A stretch of DNA of 64,000 bases from Dactylonectria macrodidyma (GCA_020744425.1 JAGMUV010000009.1:868001-932000); one strand, 5' to 3'. Numbered from the stretch's first letter, positions 1 to 13,416 are shown. Notes: generated by a model not told the origin, from the letters alone. A program made the numbers and translations.

Positions 1-3000
1 GGGCAGACGAGGCCTTGGGGTACGCGCATTGTGGTGTTTTTGGCTGGTGTTCTTAGCGAGTGAGCGGGTACCTGCGTGTGAAAACCTTCGTTTCCTTCTC
101 AGCTAACACAGGACGAAGAAAAGAGCAGCGCTGCATAGATCGATGTCACCGATGACCGTTGATCGCCACCGACTTTCAGCTGCAACCTCGCCAATTGGCC
201 CTTTTCTCCATCGTATTCCTTGTTTGGGTTTCTGGATCTCCATCCACACAGAGGCAAAACCCGACGGTAGGGGCATCAGGAGTGCAGGTGGATCCGCCTT
301 TAGCGCCACCACGTCAGTCCTTATGCAGGTACCGCACAAAACCTGAGACGCCACGAGGGCCAATCGTTGAGCCCTGCAGCGCCTCCCGAGCTTCCGAACT
401 GTCTCGCTGGACCTGCAAGCCACACTTGTTTGATGGCTGGAGATATTAGGCACGGCCGCCCCTCTCAGAGTCCAGCAATCATCCAGCAAGGCGTTGAGGG
501 ACATACGGTTGCAGAATTGTGTGATTGACCGCCGGATCGCCCAACGCCCGTGTTTGAGAAACAAAAATAAAAGGTTCACTGCTTGCATGTGTGATGTGTT
601 CGATGGCTGAGTTGTCTGCTTGCCTCATTTTTGGTCATGCTCGCGTGTAGACTATTTTCTCACCTCGTGTCGAATTCTGCCACTTCAATGCAAGCTCGCG
701 TTGCCGCTGGGGTCGGTGAGACTTGGGTTTCCAGCCATCGAGTCTTGGTACTACCGTGTTTCCTGAGCCGATATTGGAAAGATTAAAGCTCGAAAATAAC
801 ACTGCGCCAAGCTTTGAGTCAAGCATGGCCCATGGGATTCTGTGCCATGGTCATGGTGCAACGCTGACTGCAGGGCCAACTCGACAATGCCAGCCGATGG
901 CTACTCTAGCTTACCCAATCCATCCGGACTCGCCATGTTGCTTCTAGAGTGCCTCTCCAGGCCTGAGCCTAGCTGCGTGTAACCCACCAACCATCCTCTC
1001 GGGTGATATCAAAAGCCGTTGATTGAGATGAAGCCGCCATCATTTTTCCATATCTCGTCAGCGCCGGAACGCCTGTGGAACAATTCTAAAATAACACGCA
1101 CATTTCTCGCGCTGAAGCGGTCCGAGACATCGGGAGTATGACGGGTCTACCGGTAGTTTGATCACCCGCCGAAGTTTCAGCGCTCAGCTGAAGGATCAAC
1201 GCGGTAGAAACCAGGACTCGGAACTTGATCCGGTCAATCGCAAACCTTACCTGAACGATGCTATATTGAGAATGCTCCGCCACTTTCTCCATTGCCTCAT
1301 CCATCTTCAGGATTTATGCTTGTGCTGATGCTGATGCTGATGCCGATGCTCATTATCTCGATGAAGAACACCGTGGTTCACAATCGGCCCCCGTTAGCGC
1401 CGGCGTTAGCCAAAGTTCTTTACCCTCCGAGACTTCATTCCTAGGTCTGGTGAACCGCCGCTCCCGATCTTAGACGATGCAGATCTCGCCAAACCCACTC
1501 TCCAACGTGCAAGCGAAATCCTCGTGGCGCCGTCCAGTGGTCTGGCACCTGGGGAAAATACCTCTTTCGTCTTCTGGACTCCGATCCGATATTACAGGCC
1601 GACAGGCAGCTGCTCCATGGCGATCCGGTCCTGGCGCGAAATGATAGTAGCACTTACATTCATTAGCATTTCGGATCTATCATCATTTTCATCGGTCGCC
1701 AAAGTCATCTCGTTCATCTCATCACCTCATCATCCCATTTTTGTCCCGAGCACTCTAATAAATCTCTACTCCGTGTCCCGGACTGCTGAGCCTGTTTATC
1801 CTTTACAGCCTGTGCGCGCCAGCCGCTCTTCGCAACCTCGGGCGGCTCCAAAAATGATTTCATTGATTGAAGCGCTTGGTAGTTGCTAGATTGGGAAATC
1901 ACCTCCCAGGGTTGTTGAGGCTTGGCACCTTCCTTCCGATTCCAACTTTCAACCGTCCAGGTCGTTATCAAAATGGAAGGTACCGAAGGACCTTTTCCGT
2001 CTTCTAGCTAGATCTGTCCTTTCGCTCATCTCGCTCCGACTCATTACAGCAATGACAAGGCCGCCCGCTACACCTTGAGCATCATACCATCCGTTGGTGT
2101 CCAGCAGGGCCATTTCCCCCTCTGATCCCGGGAGGCCCTGCGCAACACCCTGCCCTCGTCGTTTCAGAACGCACCCTTGCCCTCGACCTAGTCTGTGCCT
2201 GTCGCAGAATAACGACTTCGGTCCCACTCGCAATTCACGCCCACACCAACGACGAATCCAATTTTCCTCGCTTGCTTCCTTGCTTCCCTAGCTCTGAGCC
2301 TTGGCCGACCCTGAATCGGCAAGGGCCTTTGATGAACAAGCTGGCCAAGATCCTAGGCTTCTCCCCTCAATAAGGCCGTGGCCTATTGATCAAATGATTG
2401 AGATGTTCATCACAACCAATTGTGGATACGAGCACGTTGCTACCCTCTCCCCAAAACTACCTAATGATCAGCGGCAGTTGAAGTCGTGCCTTGGCACTCA
2501 AAATTTGAGATCTTAAATTTGAATTAGGATGCTAATAATTCTTCATTTGTTTAGATTATCACGCAGTCTAGACCCGAACACATTCAGCTTCCCAAGAATT
2601 ACTGTGTATACGCGCCTCCTTTCATCTGGTTACAATCTACAGCACATTCAATCAGGCTCTTTATCCAATTGCCACCAACAAGACCTGACTAGACTCCTAT
2701 TTTCATCATTCTGTCCGCAAGTGCATCTCACCGAGGCCTTATCAACAATGGTGAGAGAATGATGGGGGTTCTCAACTGACAAGCAGTCTGCAGTTCGCGG
2801 CCCACCACGTCGTCGCAAGCCACAACAGTGATGATGCTGCCATCCACAATGGCAGAGGTTGCGTAATCATGCGAGCCTTTCCATCTTTCCATCTTTCCAG
2901 TACTCGTAAACTCCACCTCATCCTTTCACGCATGGCGAATTCATCGTCCCATTGCTCAAATCAAGCTTTCCGGTCACCGTTGGTAATCCTGGTTGGAATT

Positions 3001-3242
3001 CATCTCATCTGCTGTAGCTGGTTCGCATTCGTCACAGATTTACTCTGTCAGCGAGGAAGCCGAGCCGTCGGTTCGTATCTAGGATCATCACCATACCCAC
3101 CTATTTACAGGGACAAGGGATACCGACATTTAGACTCATCCACCACCCCTGGGGGATGATATCCGATCGAGCGAGTAACGAGATTGCCAATAGTCTGACA
3201 TAGAGTGATGGCGTGGGTGCCCCCAGAATCTCAACCCATCTC
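1..3242. other. Intergenic, no supported gene
   Basis: About 3.2 kb with only short scattered open frames on both strands, none with an ATG, splice pattern and family resemblance that I can defend. A (GATGCT)n-like hexamer run lies at 1325-1350. The right end is the 3' flank of the minus-strand rtp1-like gene. I see nothing else in it. Confidence 0.5.
1325..1350. repeat. CTGATG hexanucleotide microsatellite
   Basis: About four tandem CTGATG units, the last with one substitution (CCGATG). It is outside any gene I support. Ordinary simple-sequence repeat. Confidence 0.8.
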
Positions 3243-6068
3243 TCATTCGACCTCCTCAATTCTTGGCCGTGGCCGCCCTGCCGAGTCGACCAACGTCCCG
3301 CTGGGGTTGACGTGGAGGCCGGCGAGACTCGTCAACTCCGGCCCGCTCGGCAAGTTTTGGCTCGGCATCATACTTGCCATCTGCCAAGTTTCCAGGCTTT
3401 CAATCACATCCTTGGCGTGCTGCTGAACCAGACCATCGTTGTCAGTTCCCGCCACGTAGCGGAGAGTTCTAAGGATATCGTCTCGACTCTCATTCGTGAG
3501 CCCGAACCCTAGGCTCCTCCCGGATTCCTTGGCAGCATCTAGTGCCCTGACGAAGCTGAGAACGTTCAAGATGGCTGCGCGTCGAAGAATCGCCGTCTCC
3601 ATCTCACGTTCCATAGAGAGCACGCTGATGCAAAGGTCAACACTGGCCGAGACCAATGCAGGGCCAATCCCGCCAATATTGGTCTCGATCGCAGAGCCAA
3701 AGATGGAAAGCGACGATGCTCGTATCCGGACGTCCTCGCTACCCCTCTTGCTCTCCCATCCCTGGAGAATTTGTGCTAAAATGTCGTTCCTCGTCCTGTC
3801 TTCCTCTGTCATTTCTTCGTCCTCGTCAAGCAAGCCGCTTGCCCCTGCATCGTCAGCCTCTTTCTTTTTTAGCTTCTGTACCTTCTCATCCCGGGCTTGT
3901 TTGGCCATCGTCTTGGGCCGGTATCCACGTCGTCCGGCAATGGAGAGTAATGTCTCACTGACTTGCTGAGCGATATCACCAGTGAATGTGTCGCCGAGGC
4001 GCTGGATAACCTGGAGCAGAGCCTCGCCGAATCGAAGCCGAACATCGGTTGAGGATTTCTCTTGAGCATCGAGATAGTGGTCCAGCAACTCTTGGATAGT
4101 TGCCTTGGGGTGTTTGTTGGCCAGCTGGGTAAATACCTTGATTACTCGTAGGTTGATGAAATCTTCATTGTCTGAAAGCAAATTCGACATGAGAACAGTG
4201 ACGGCCGGGATGTCCAAAACTGGGCTTTCGGCCAAAATGAGGCCCGACAAGAGGTTCATGCCTTCAGATACGACTGGTGGTGGATTGTCTTCGCCTCCCG
4301 TGACATAGTTCATTGCCAAGTTGTATGTTTTTTGATCCTCTATTTGGCGGTTATTAGGTATCGAAGTAGGCTCGTCGGGGTCATTCAGCTCGTCCCGATA
4401 TTTCAACAGCAGTGACAGATTCTTCGCAGTCGGCGACACTTGGGCTCGATCTGCCTTGCTCAGCGTGTCCAAGCAAGTCTCAATGACATGCAATTCCTCC
4501 GGCTTGATATGTGATTTTTGGAAGGTGGGTGCTGTGACAACGAGGTTGAGCAGACTGAGGATCACAGACACCAGGTCGTCTCCCAGCGGCGACTGGGCAT
4601 CGGCTTTGAAGACTTGGCAAATAAGTTCGACAAGCTGGTCGAAATGGCTGACCAATTTCTCCGGTGCCTTGTCGATGAGTTTCTGCAGAACCGTAACCTC
4701 CACCAGCTCCTTGATGGGAGATTCCGGTGTTTGTTCTTGTTCTTGGATACGGATGTCAAACTTTGTATCAACTTCGTGTTTGCCTGCCGTTTGAACCCAA
4801 CGCCTAAGCAGGCTGAGGAAAATCGATGAGACTTCTTCGGCCGAGCAGGTGGATATGACGAAGCTGACTAGAGTCAGGGATTTCTCTTCCAGCTCATTCC
4901 AGTTGAGATCGATACTGGGCATGTCAAGTGCACGCGGTTCTACCACCTCAAGATCGCCCTTCCCTGTAAGACGATACTTCCAATGGCGTTCTGTAGTTTC
5001 GTGTGAACCTTTGCAGAGGAGGTTTTGGATGAGGGGCATGACGTTGTCTGCATTCCCGAACAGCCTCAGAAAAGCTTGCAGTAATGTTCGGGCTGGGTCC
5101 ACAAAGTCTTGTTTTGTCAGTGGTAACGGGTTGGACCATGAAACTAGCGTCCAAAGCTGTAACAGAATGGGCCTGAGAACTCGCTTGCATAGGCCTGGAG
5201 ATGGATTCGAGAGGATCAGGACACTCAGGCGTTGAAGAGATATCTTGAGAGGCCCAGGCTTGACGAGAACTTTGTCTTGACTAAGGTCAATGATCTCGTC
5301 TTCCTCTTTTTTAACCACCTCTGAATCCCCGACCTTTGCCAGAGAGGGATTGAGATTATGCAACAAAGGCTGAATGAAGGCGTCCCACCCTGCAGTCCCT
5401 GATAATGGTGTTAGTTTCGATAAAAAATTGAAACCTACGGCGACTTACCTGGTGCCCCATACTGTTTCCTCCCTAGAATACCATATCCGACAACCTGGGC
5501 TGCAGTTTTTGCAAGCTCCAGACCACCTGCCCCGTCCATGAGCTGGAGTAGCTGCTCTGAAATCCCACTGAACCACGCTTCGGGTGTCATGCTCGCAGGC
5601 ACAGACGACAGCAGCCTGGTGGCAACGGCAACGGCCTCGTGGGTGATGCTGGCGCCTTGTTTCGCCGCAGTGCTGGATTCGGCGGCCTTGCCAACATTGC
5701 TAGGGTGAACTGAGAACACAAACTCCATGGTCCCGCGCACTCCGTCCTTTCGTAGCGGGAGGCGGGTGAGCGTCTGGAGCAACGGGTCGCGAAGCCATGG
5801 TGGGAGCACATTGGGCTTGATTAGGGTATTTAGAGCGGGGAGAAGCGCCCATGTCTCCAAGCTTTATGGACCATCGTATCAGTATATCTAGGGTTTATTC
5901 GTTCGGCTTTGGTCTGCAGGCGTACCTCTCAATGACTCGGTTGTACTCATCAACCCTAGATGCCCGAGTAGCGGCGTCAACATTGGGGTCAAATGCCTTC
6001 TTGCCGGCCTCCACGATTGTTTCAATAATTTTGGTCGTAGATTTCTGGGAAGAAGAGGAGCTCTCCAT
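3243..6068 (-). CDS. rtp1: Rtp1/TANGO6-like RNA polymerase II assembly and import factor
   Basis: Three exons: 5926-6068, 5449-5861 and 3243-5398. Introns start GTACG and GTAAGT and join in frame, giving 903 aa. The start ATG at 6066-6068 is followed by a Ser-rich N-terminus. The protein is helical and HEAT/ARM-like. Around residues 600-650 it has the segment FINLRVIKVFTQLANKHP followed by RLRFGEALLQVIQRLGD, which I match from memory to the RTP1 C1 domain; the tail near residues 860-890 (ILRTLRYVAGTDNDGLVQQH) fits the C2 domain. A Glu/Asp/Lys-rich stretch separates the two. In yeast, Rtp1 binds RNA polymerase II subunits and nucleoporins and helps assemble and import the polymerase. Nothing in the sequence shows regulation. 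The alternative is another HEAT-repeat protein; the gene model is firmer than the family name. Confidence 0.75.
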
Positions 6069-8622
6069 GATTACCGGGACTCCCTCCTTGAGCCTGGAGG
6101 TTTGATATTGAAAAGATTTGTCAGATGCTGCTACGAGATTCGGTCGACGTCTTCATGTGCAATTTACACTGTACTGAACACTGTATGATAGCTTTAGTTC
6201 ACAGTGGTCACGTGCTACCGCGTTTAAAGTGGGTCCATATTCTGGAACTCTTTAGAGCACCTCGCCCACGCGTTCGAGCTCCCTCCTTCTATCCTCTTCA
6301 AGAACCTCGCGAAACTGTTCAGCTCCTCGGTTTCGAGCTGGAGACACGACCTTTTCCAGGAGACACATCGAATTTCGTACGCAATAGCTTCTGGATATTT
6401 CCGACTTGACCAACTGCCGAGCTCCTTCACCACTCAACGCGTCACGCCTCCCCCACAGTCCTCCGACTCTCGTTTTCCGCAAGGAATGTCTATCGCAGAC
6501 CCCCCTCCCGGGCTAGTCAACCACGATATGCCGCTCTCGAGCCTGTATCAGGACCTCGTTGAATGCCGCAGGTTACCCCATCTGGTCTACACTGCTGTCT
6601 GCTTACGGGACGGCCTAGCCCAGCCGGGGGAATGAGTTTCGGAACTTAACCCTAAGAAGATATCTGGTTTTAGCATTGCGTTCCGTCGTTGGAAGCGCCT
6701 TCTAAGTTCGCTAGGCACTAACGGCTATGACGCGCCCGCTGAAAAGTTGGACGATTGGCCTGCGGTCGCCAAGTAGACGGAAGGGCGTGGAAGACAGTCC
6801 AGTCACCCTTCGTGGTGCGTGAGAGATTGGCGCCATGAGTTGTTATAAGAGCCTCTGGTCTGAGGCCGCTCGTCAGCCCTTTCTACTGGAACCAGCACAA
6901 TGGTCAAGAGTAGACCGCCTTGGAGATGCGGTCAGCCTTTGGGGCCTGGACGATGCAGTTGAAACACACTTGACCTTGGTCGGGCGACTCAATTCCACCA
7001 TACCAGGGAAGAAGTGGAGCTCCAGGATGGCTTCACACAATCAGTTGCGTGTTTCTTCTCAACAACCCCCGAGTAAGCACCTGTCGGAACCACCAGTTGG
7101 TTGGTTCCAGCTGGTGCAATGGGGGCCTCGTGGACACACACAAAGAAACACCAACTGATCACCCTCGCCACCTGGTAAGCTTCCGGCCCTTCTGAACTGG
7201 AAAATGGTGATCAAATCGATGATCGTCTCGCATCTACCCTCCCCTTTGACTTCATCGCTCCCTTGGCCACACCCTGGGCAACCGCTCAGGGTGTGTGACG
7301 CTTCGGCGTCTGGTCTGACCAAGCGCATTAACCTTCAGCTGCCGGTCTCAATCCGTCGGTCACGAACGACGCCAGCCAACTGTTGGGTACCGATAGGTTC
7401 TGGCAGGTCCCTCAGGTCGGCCTGAAAAGGACGACTGGAGATGACAGGGCGGTTTTTACGGACGTCTTTTGTCCGCCCGTTAATGCCCTCCTTTGCTGCT
7501 CTTGCAAGTACGATGGAGAGGAATCAAAAACTTATCCTTGTTGGCAACGCGAATCAAACAGAAGGAGCCGCTTGGCCGAGTCCCGATTTATCCGGAATGC
7601 ATTGTGTTACGTCGACTTCTGGCGGGTTGTGTCGGCGAAGGCTTCGAACTTTGTGGGGTTGACAGCTCGCGAACAGCTTCTTGACTGGCAACTCCCCACT
7701 TTCTGAAGCGGCTCTGACGGCTGACGTCCAAAGCAGCGTCGGGACCCATCTCGAGTTGGCGTCAAAGTTTAGTGCTTGTCTGATGCTGCTAAGGACCCGG
7801 CCATTCGTTAAGTGGATGATCGTGGGAGCTAGTGTCGAAGTTGGGGTTGTTGCCGTTGGATCTTTGGACAGACCGCATTGGATGAGGCAGTCCTGGTTGT
7901 CCTCTCGCCAGAAATGGTGCGGAGGACAACCCCCCGCTGCGAGGGGATAAGTCTACCCCCTTCTACCGAACATTGATATAGGTGCTAACATACTTGGTAG
8001 GAAGAAACAGGGCTCAACTTCTAACAACACGATGCAACTGGCCTGAAAAGCCGCATGTCGGCTTTCTCAACCCCGACGCAGGCGAACTGTAGAATAAGAA
8101 ACTTTTGCTGCTGCAGTGCCGACCACTGCATATGCGCCATGTTCTAGACTGCTATGCGGATCTGACGGCATCGTCAGATAAAGTCCAATGATGTCATTGA
8201 TGACATGAAACCCCTCAATTAGCCCCAGACTTTTGAAGTCTTAGTTGTGTTAGTCGCAAAACCTCGGTCTAGATCCAAGCGACAATTTTAATACGACTGG
8301 GACATTTTCTTGAAGCTAGACTAATTGAATTCGAGATTGCTTGAGGGAAAGTGAAACTTGGTACGGGTGATGTGCAGGGGAAGGGACCAATGACTGGCTG
8401 GCAATTGCATCCTTGGGGCGGTGATGTCACAGCTGGATGCAGGTCAGCACATAAACAACACCAGCCAATTTACGCGATGCACGCTGTTCCTTGATTTTAG
8501 CCAGAGGGGTCCTTTCTCCTGGGATCAAGTTAAATTCCTTCCAAATCCCTTTCTATTCATCTATCTGCTAATCACCGTATGTCATGAGTCTACTTCACTC
8601 TTAGCCATCTACCGCCGCCGTC
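6069..8622. other. Intergenic, no supported gene
   Basis: This is the shared upstream region of the divergent rtp1-like and APP1-like genes. A short ATG frame of about 50 codons starts near 6486 on the plus strand but stops without a splice pattern. A 9-bp inverted repeat is at 7895-7903 and 7923-7931, and two adjacent palindromes are at 8161-8206. No gene is supported. Confidence 0.5.
8161..8206. promoter_or_regulatory. Two adjacent 7-bp-arm palindromes, possible regulator sites
   Basis: TCTGACG-GCAT-CGTCAGA occupies 8161-8178 and ATGTCAT-TG-ATGACAT occupies 8191-8206. Two perfect inverted repeats lie 12 bp apart, about 420 bp before the APP1-like start codon. The spacing and symmetry resemble dimeric transcription-factor sites, and the second has TCAT/ATGA half sites like bZIP targets. 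No binding is shown; chance is possible. Confidence 0.3.
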
Positions 8623-10263
8623 ATGCTTAAAGCTTTATTATTGGGCCTTGGGCCTGCCGTCATGGCTATGCCCGCCCCGGCCCCTGTCGCCGAACCCACG
8701 GTTCCTGGGGTGATGGTTGTGAGGATGCCAGAGCCTACAGTGGCCCCGGATCTCATCGAGAGAGATATTATCGACGACGTTGAAACTTATGTCGACGGAA
8801 TTATTAGCGATGTAGGGAGCGCCATCTCGTCACTTGTCGACTCGGGCGTACTCGATTTCCATGGGTTTCCCACGGGCACACAAGTCGAGAAGACGCTTGG
8901 CATCTCAGACAGTGACTTGGATGCGGAGCCCACGCAGGTGTTGAATATTCCGTGAGTCAAAAGCTTGAGGTTGCTGCTGTGTATTGAGAAGTGTATTGAC
9001 TGTGTTTCGTAGCCCATACGCCAATTGGACGCATGACGGCTGGAACGTTCGCGTCCACGGAAATGTTTACAAGGTCCCCAACATCAGCCAGGATAAGGTT
9101 GATGACCTTACAAACGTGTTTCTCATCGACACAGAAGTCGACGACCTCTCCGATTCGGAAAAGACGCAAGCCCGCAACCTGACGCGATCTATCTTTGTGG
9201 TGCAGCAAGGGGACGAGAGCGTGACGGTCGACTTTGTCAACAACTTTGCAGCGGCTAATGGAAGTGGTGTTGTCGCTGGGGTAGGTGTTTCTGTCTAGTT
9301 GTCTGTGAGCATGGCGGCTGACTAGAGTTGCAGAGAGGAGGCTCGCAGAAGATTACGCTGCCGTATAATACTACCGATGAAGGCGACTTTGACACTTTCG
9401 TGACACTGCGCAACACGAGCAACTCGGGTGGATATCTGGTACCGGGCAACGAGACGTCGCGGGTCCAAGCCATCAACCTGTACGCGGAAGGAACCAACAA
9501 CAATGGCAACTCGACGGCGTACCTCGTGCCGACAGAGGGCATCACCATCATCTCGGACATCGACGACATCCTGCGGGTAACCAAGATTTACGAGCCGAAG
9601 CAGGGTCTACTCAACACGTTTGCCCGCAAATTCATACCGTGGAGCACAATGCCGGATATTTACGCCAACTGGTCCAGATCACTGCCCGATTTACACTTCC
9701 ACTACCTCACGACGACGCCCGAGCAAGGCACGCGCAACTACATGGAGTTTATATACAAGACATACCCGCTGGGATCGTTCGACACGCGGCCGCTCAACTT
9801 CTCGGACGTGTCGGCGACGCTCTCGATCCGGCGGTTCCTCCTCGACAAGGTGTTCCAGACGTTTCCCGAGCGCCGCTTCGTGTTAGTCGCCGACACGAGC
9901 AACTCTGACGTCATGAAGGCCTACCCGGCGCTGTACAAGGACTACCCCGGACAGGTGCAGTGTATCTTCCTGCGAAACACGAGCGCCACCGACGACGGTG
10001 ATAAGTTCCCCTACAACACGGAAGGTTTCAAGGACATCCCGCAGGACCGGTACATGTTCTTCAACGTGCCCGACGACCTGACCAACCTGGACATTGCAAA
10101 CGGTCACTGCTACAACAGTACGATCAAGCAAAACGTCACCTTTGACTATCAGGGATTGCCATTTGGACTGTCGGATGACGATAGCGCGGCCTCGGGACAT
10201 GTGGCGCCGAGGTTTGGGGCAATTGCTGGAGGAGTTGTTAGTCTGCTGGTGGCATTACTATAA
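8623..10263 (+). CDS. Secreted APP1-domain (DUF2183) protein, phosphatidate phosphatase-like
   Basis: Exons 8623-8951, 9013-9280 and 9334-10263 join in frame to 508 aa. Residues 1-15 form a short hydrophobic signal peptide (Leu-rich, ending MAMPAPAP). The region after about residue 200 carries the App1 catalytic hallmark TIISDIDDILRVTKIY, with the Asp cluster at about 274-277, then HFHYLTTTPEQ, SFDTRPLNF and FVLVADTSNSDVM, all typical of the family. Several N-x-S/T sites and a hydrophobic C-terminal tail without charges suggest a glycosylated, possibly GPI-anchored, surface protein. Yeast App1 is a cytosolic Mg-dependent phosphatidate phosphatase at actin patches, so the secreted form probably has a different substrate or place of action. 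The Thr that usually follows the Asp cluster is Ile here, so activity is uncertain. Confidence 0.85.
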
Positions 10264-11750
10264 GGAGCTATCAACTCATTAATCAGACGGCACGGGATAT
10301 GTGCTGAGAGGAAGTCATTAATAACGAATAACGCATTGTAAGATTTGTTCCGGATTGCCGGGTTGCTTGGTGCTGTTTGATGCTATTTGTGCTACATCGC
10401 CTGTATGCTGAAATGTGACATGATGCTTCAGGTACAGCTTCAGCCAACGTTATGAGTTGAGACTCTTGTTATTTACCACATGAGAGTTTCAGAGTCTCCA
10501 CTACGTGAGGGCATTATCTGAGTAGCTGTTTGAATAATAGCGTTCTCCGGTTGCTCAAGCCGTGATCCACTCGGCATGCACGGGGTACGGATCCGTACGA
10601 TATAATTTTTCCCCAATGGTACATTTTGTACCGAGGCTCTCATCCCCCGCTTGGAGTACCTCCCTTGGGATACGGTAAACCGCAAAAAAGTTGACAAGAT
10701 CACCAGGGGGTGCTCCGTAAAAAGGAGGCTTGCGCTGCTGACCGCCCACAGTGGTACGGTTTAGGGGAAACTCTGGGCCAGGCCGGGAGGCCATGTGCGG
10801 TGGCTGGCGCCGCGTCGATAGCCGACATCGCAAGAGAAGCAAACCTGGTGTTTGACTGGGTTGCCTGGATGGAAGTCGTTCCATTCCCGTTCTGGAAGAA
10901 GGGTAGAGCGAGCGGGAGCAAGCCAGAGTAACGAATGGGAGCGACGGATCACCGTGGGACCATGTCACTACGTTTCTGCGTCGTGGACATGGAACAGTGG
11001 CACTCTCAAGCTAGGCAGGACAAGCCCATGGGGAATGGGCTGATGCAGGTGCTCGGGGCGCAGGGCAGAGGGCAACGGGGCCATACAGGTCTTTTTTGCA
11101 GGGGATTCGGACAGGGCCGCAGAGGGCATGATAGGGAAGCACAGAACCGCACAGGGCAGTAGAAGGCATGATAGGGCAGCACACACAGGGTTCTGGGCAG
11201 ATTGGCAAAGGGCATGGCCGGATGGGTGCGACTATGGGTTTGAGGATAAGAATGGGGTAAGTGGTACATGGGAAAGGGGAAGCGGACCTTGACTGCCAGG
11301 TACTCTACCCGACGTCGTCGACTACCGTGCCACGTAGGCACGTAAATGATGAGGGGTGATGGGGGGGGATGCCATCGTGAGAGATATGTGTTTCCGGCAC
11401 CTATACGAAATCCTGTACAGGGTTTGGAGGAGGTTGTTCGGTATATTTTTGGCAACTGCCTCAGTGACTTGCAGAGAGTAGATGCAGAAAAACTAGGTTG
11501 AGAAGCAAAACTTCGTCGCGGCGGAAGCCGATGCTGCAGACGCGATTGTCGAATGGGGACTTGGGGGCATCGAATGTGCATTGCGGATGTGGCTTGCTGA
11601 TGGTTTGAACCGAGGAACCTGTCAGACCAACGATAGGTACCTTATCCGTAGGTAAGGTAGGAGAAGATGATGCAAACTGCGGCAGTGGAGAATGAAAGGG
11701 TGCGACGGATACAGCGGGCACTAGTGGAGACTCAAACTCTAGAGCTACAG

Positions 11751-11804
11751 GTGTGTGTGTGTGTTGATGTGAGTTCATGTGCGTCTGTGTCTGTGTGTGT
11801 GTGT
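11751..11804. repeat. Imperfect GT dinucleotide microsatellite
   Basis: Two pure (GT)n runs joined by a GT-rich linker. Noncoding context. Confidence 0.85.
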
Positions 11805-12028
11805 CTTTGGCCCGATGGATGGATGGTTCGAGTGCTCCTTGCACTCCGTAGTGGCACTTGTGTTGCCGAACAGTTGAAGCCGCGAGAAATACGGCACGAC
11901 TACAGGGAACGACCGTTAGTGTGCGGTAATGTGCGGTTTTCAGCTTGCCTTCCGCTGCTTCCCTTGCCAAAGCTGGCAAGCATCGACGCATCGACGCCCA
12001 CTTCTGGACCAGGAAACGACTAATAAGA

Positions 12029-12085
12029 GGAAAGAACCCAGAGAGAACCCAGAGAGAACCCAGAAAGGAACCCAGGAAGGAACCC
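12029..12085. repeat. Tandem ~11-12-bp GAGAGAACCCA-type minisatellite
   Basis: About five imperfect units of the pattern RRARRGAACCCA in a row, diverging by single-base changes and small insertions. Noncoding context. Confidence 0.8.
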
Positions 12086-12816
12086 CCGTAGCGCTACCAA
12101 TGCGCCTTCTCACATAATTATTAACTCTCTGCTCCGTACAAGCGTCCGCACTCCACTGGGGCTTGATTGGATGACATAAACTCTCACGCTCTGACAAGCA
12201 TTTCCTCTAATTCACAAACCCGCCAATGCCAACGTTCAACGACTGAGTTCTTGCAACCACACCCATCCCTCTCCCACTAAGTTATGAACTATGCTCCGCC
12301 CTGTCGACGTTACGGCGGAAACAACCGTCGCATTCCGTTGCCCATGTAAACAACTGCCGCCCATCTCATGCAATTGATCCTCTTGTCTCGTCACCGAGGT
12401 CCTCCACGCTTGAGCTGTGCAGTGTACATCCGTCGTTTCTGCAACCACGCAGCTTGAGCTTAATCGGGCAGGCCCTCTCTCCACCATACCTGCCGAAGCA
12501 ACCAGTAAAACACCGGCCGAATTGCAGGCAGCTCTCCTCCATCACGAGCATCGAGCATCAGCATTATCCATCTCTTACACAACTGGCTCGGTTCCGTTTA
12601 GGGCCCGCCCGTCAGGTGTTTGGCACCACACCAGCAGACGCGTGGCGCACGGTGGAAACCGTTGCGCTGGTCCGCTTCCAGCGAAGCCGGCTGTTTGACC
12701 TACGCCTTCGCAAAGGGAGGAGACGAACTGGGGGGCGCAGCGACTTTTTGCATGCACCGAACGGCTTGTCCGGCCCCGGTCTTTGGCTTGGATAATGATG
12801 CCGTGGTGGACTCCCC

Positions 12817-12850
12817 GGCGGTTCCTTGGTGGTTCCTTGGCGGTTCCTTG
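12817..12850. repeat. Three tandem GGYGGTTCCTT units
   Basis: The units GGCGGTTCCTT, GGTGGTTCCTT and GGCGGTTCCTT stand head to tail. A short minisatellite in the gene-poor region. Confidence 0.8.
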
Positions 12851-13293
12851 ATGATTCTCTGGTGGCTTCTGGTGATGATCCCGTGCGGTTCGTTCCCTGG
12901 TACAACTCCCTGAAGCCGTTCCCTTGCTCGACCCCATCGTCATCCTATCCAACCGTTCACCGCGCCAGTGGCCTTCGTCATTTGCCCATTTCAACATCAA
13001 TGAATCGCATGCCGTTCTTGGGCAGCCCATCCTGCCGTCGGGTGGGTCCGACGGACCCAGGTACCGAGACACACAACGACGACTGATAAGTAGACGTGCA
13101 GGGATCATCAGGCGAGCTGCCATCGTGTGGCACGCCACATCTCGCGACCTACAACCTTGCCTGGCACCTTGATCTGATGCCTCGACCTGATCTTGTGTGC
13201 CCTGGACCGATCACTGACTCGCCACAACAACTGTCCCGCGAGGTCCCACGAGCCTCACATCACATGTCACTGCCCGAAGAGCCCGCCACGGCA

Positions 13294-13334
13294 CCACGAT
13301 GCATTACGATGCACTACGATGCACTGCAACGCAC
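13294..13334. repeat. Tandem TACGATGCAC decamer repeat
   Basis: About four copies of a 10-bp unit, the outer copies degenerate. It lies just before the long poly(A) runs. Confidence 0.75.
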
Positions 13335-13392
13335 TGTCATGCAAGTCGACATCTGCGGACCAGAGGACATGCAGTGAAAAAAAAACAGAGGG

Positions 13393-13416
13393 AAAAAAAA
13401 AAAAAAAAAAAAAAAA
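13393..13416. repeat. Poly(A) tract of 24
   Basis: An uninterrupted run of 24 A, preceded by a run of 9 A and followed about 100 bp later by a run of about 14 A. These could be plain homopolymer runs or tails of old retrocopies; no coding remnant is visible next to them. Confidence 0.85.
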
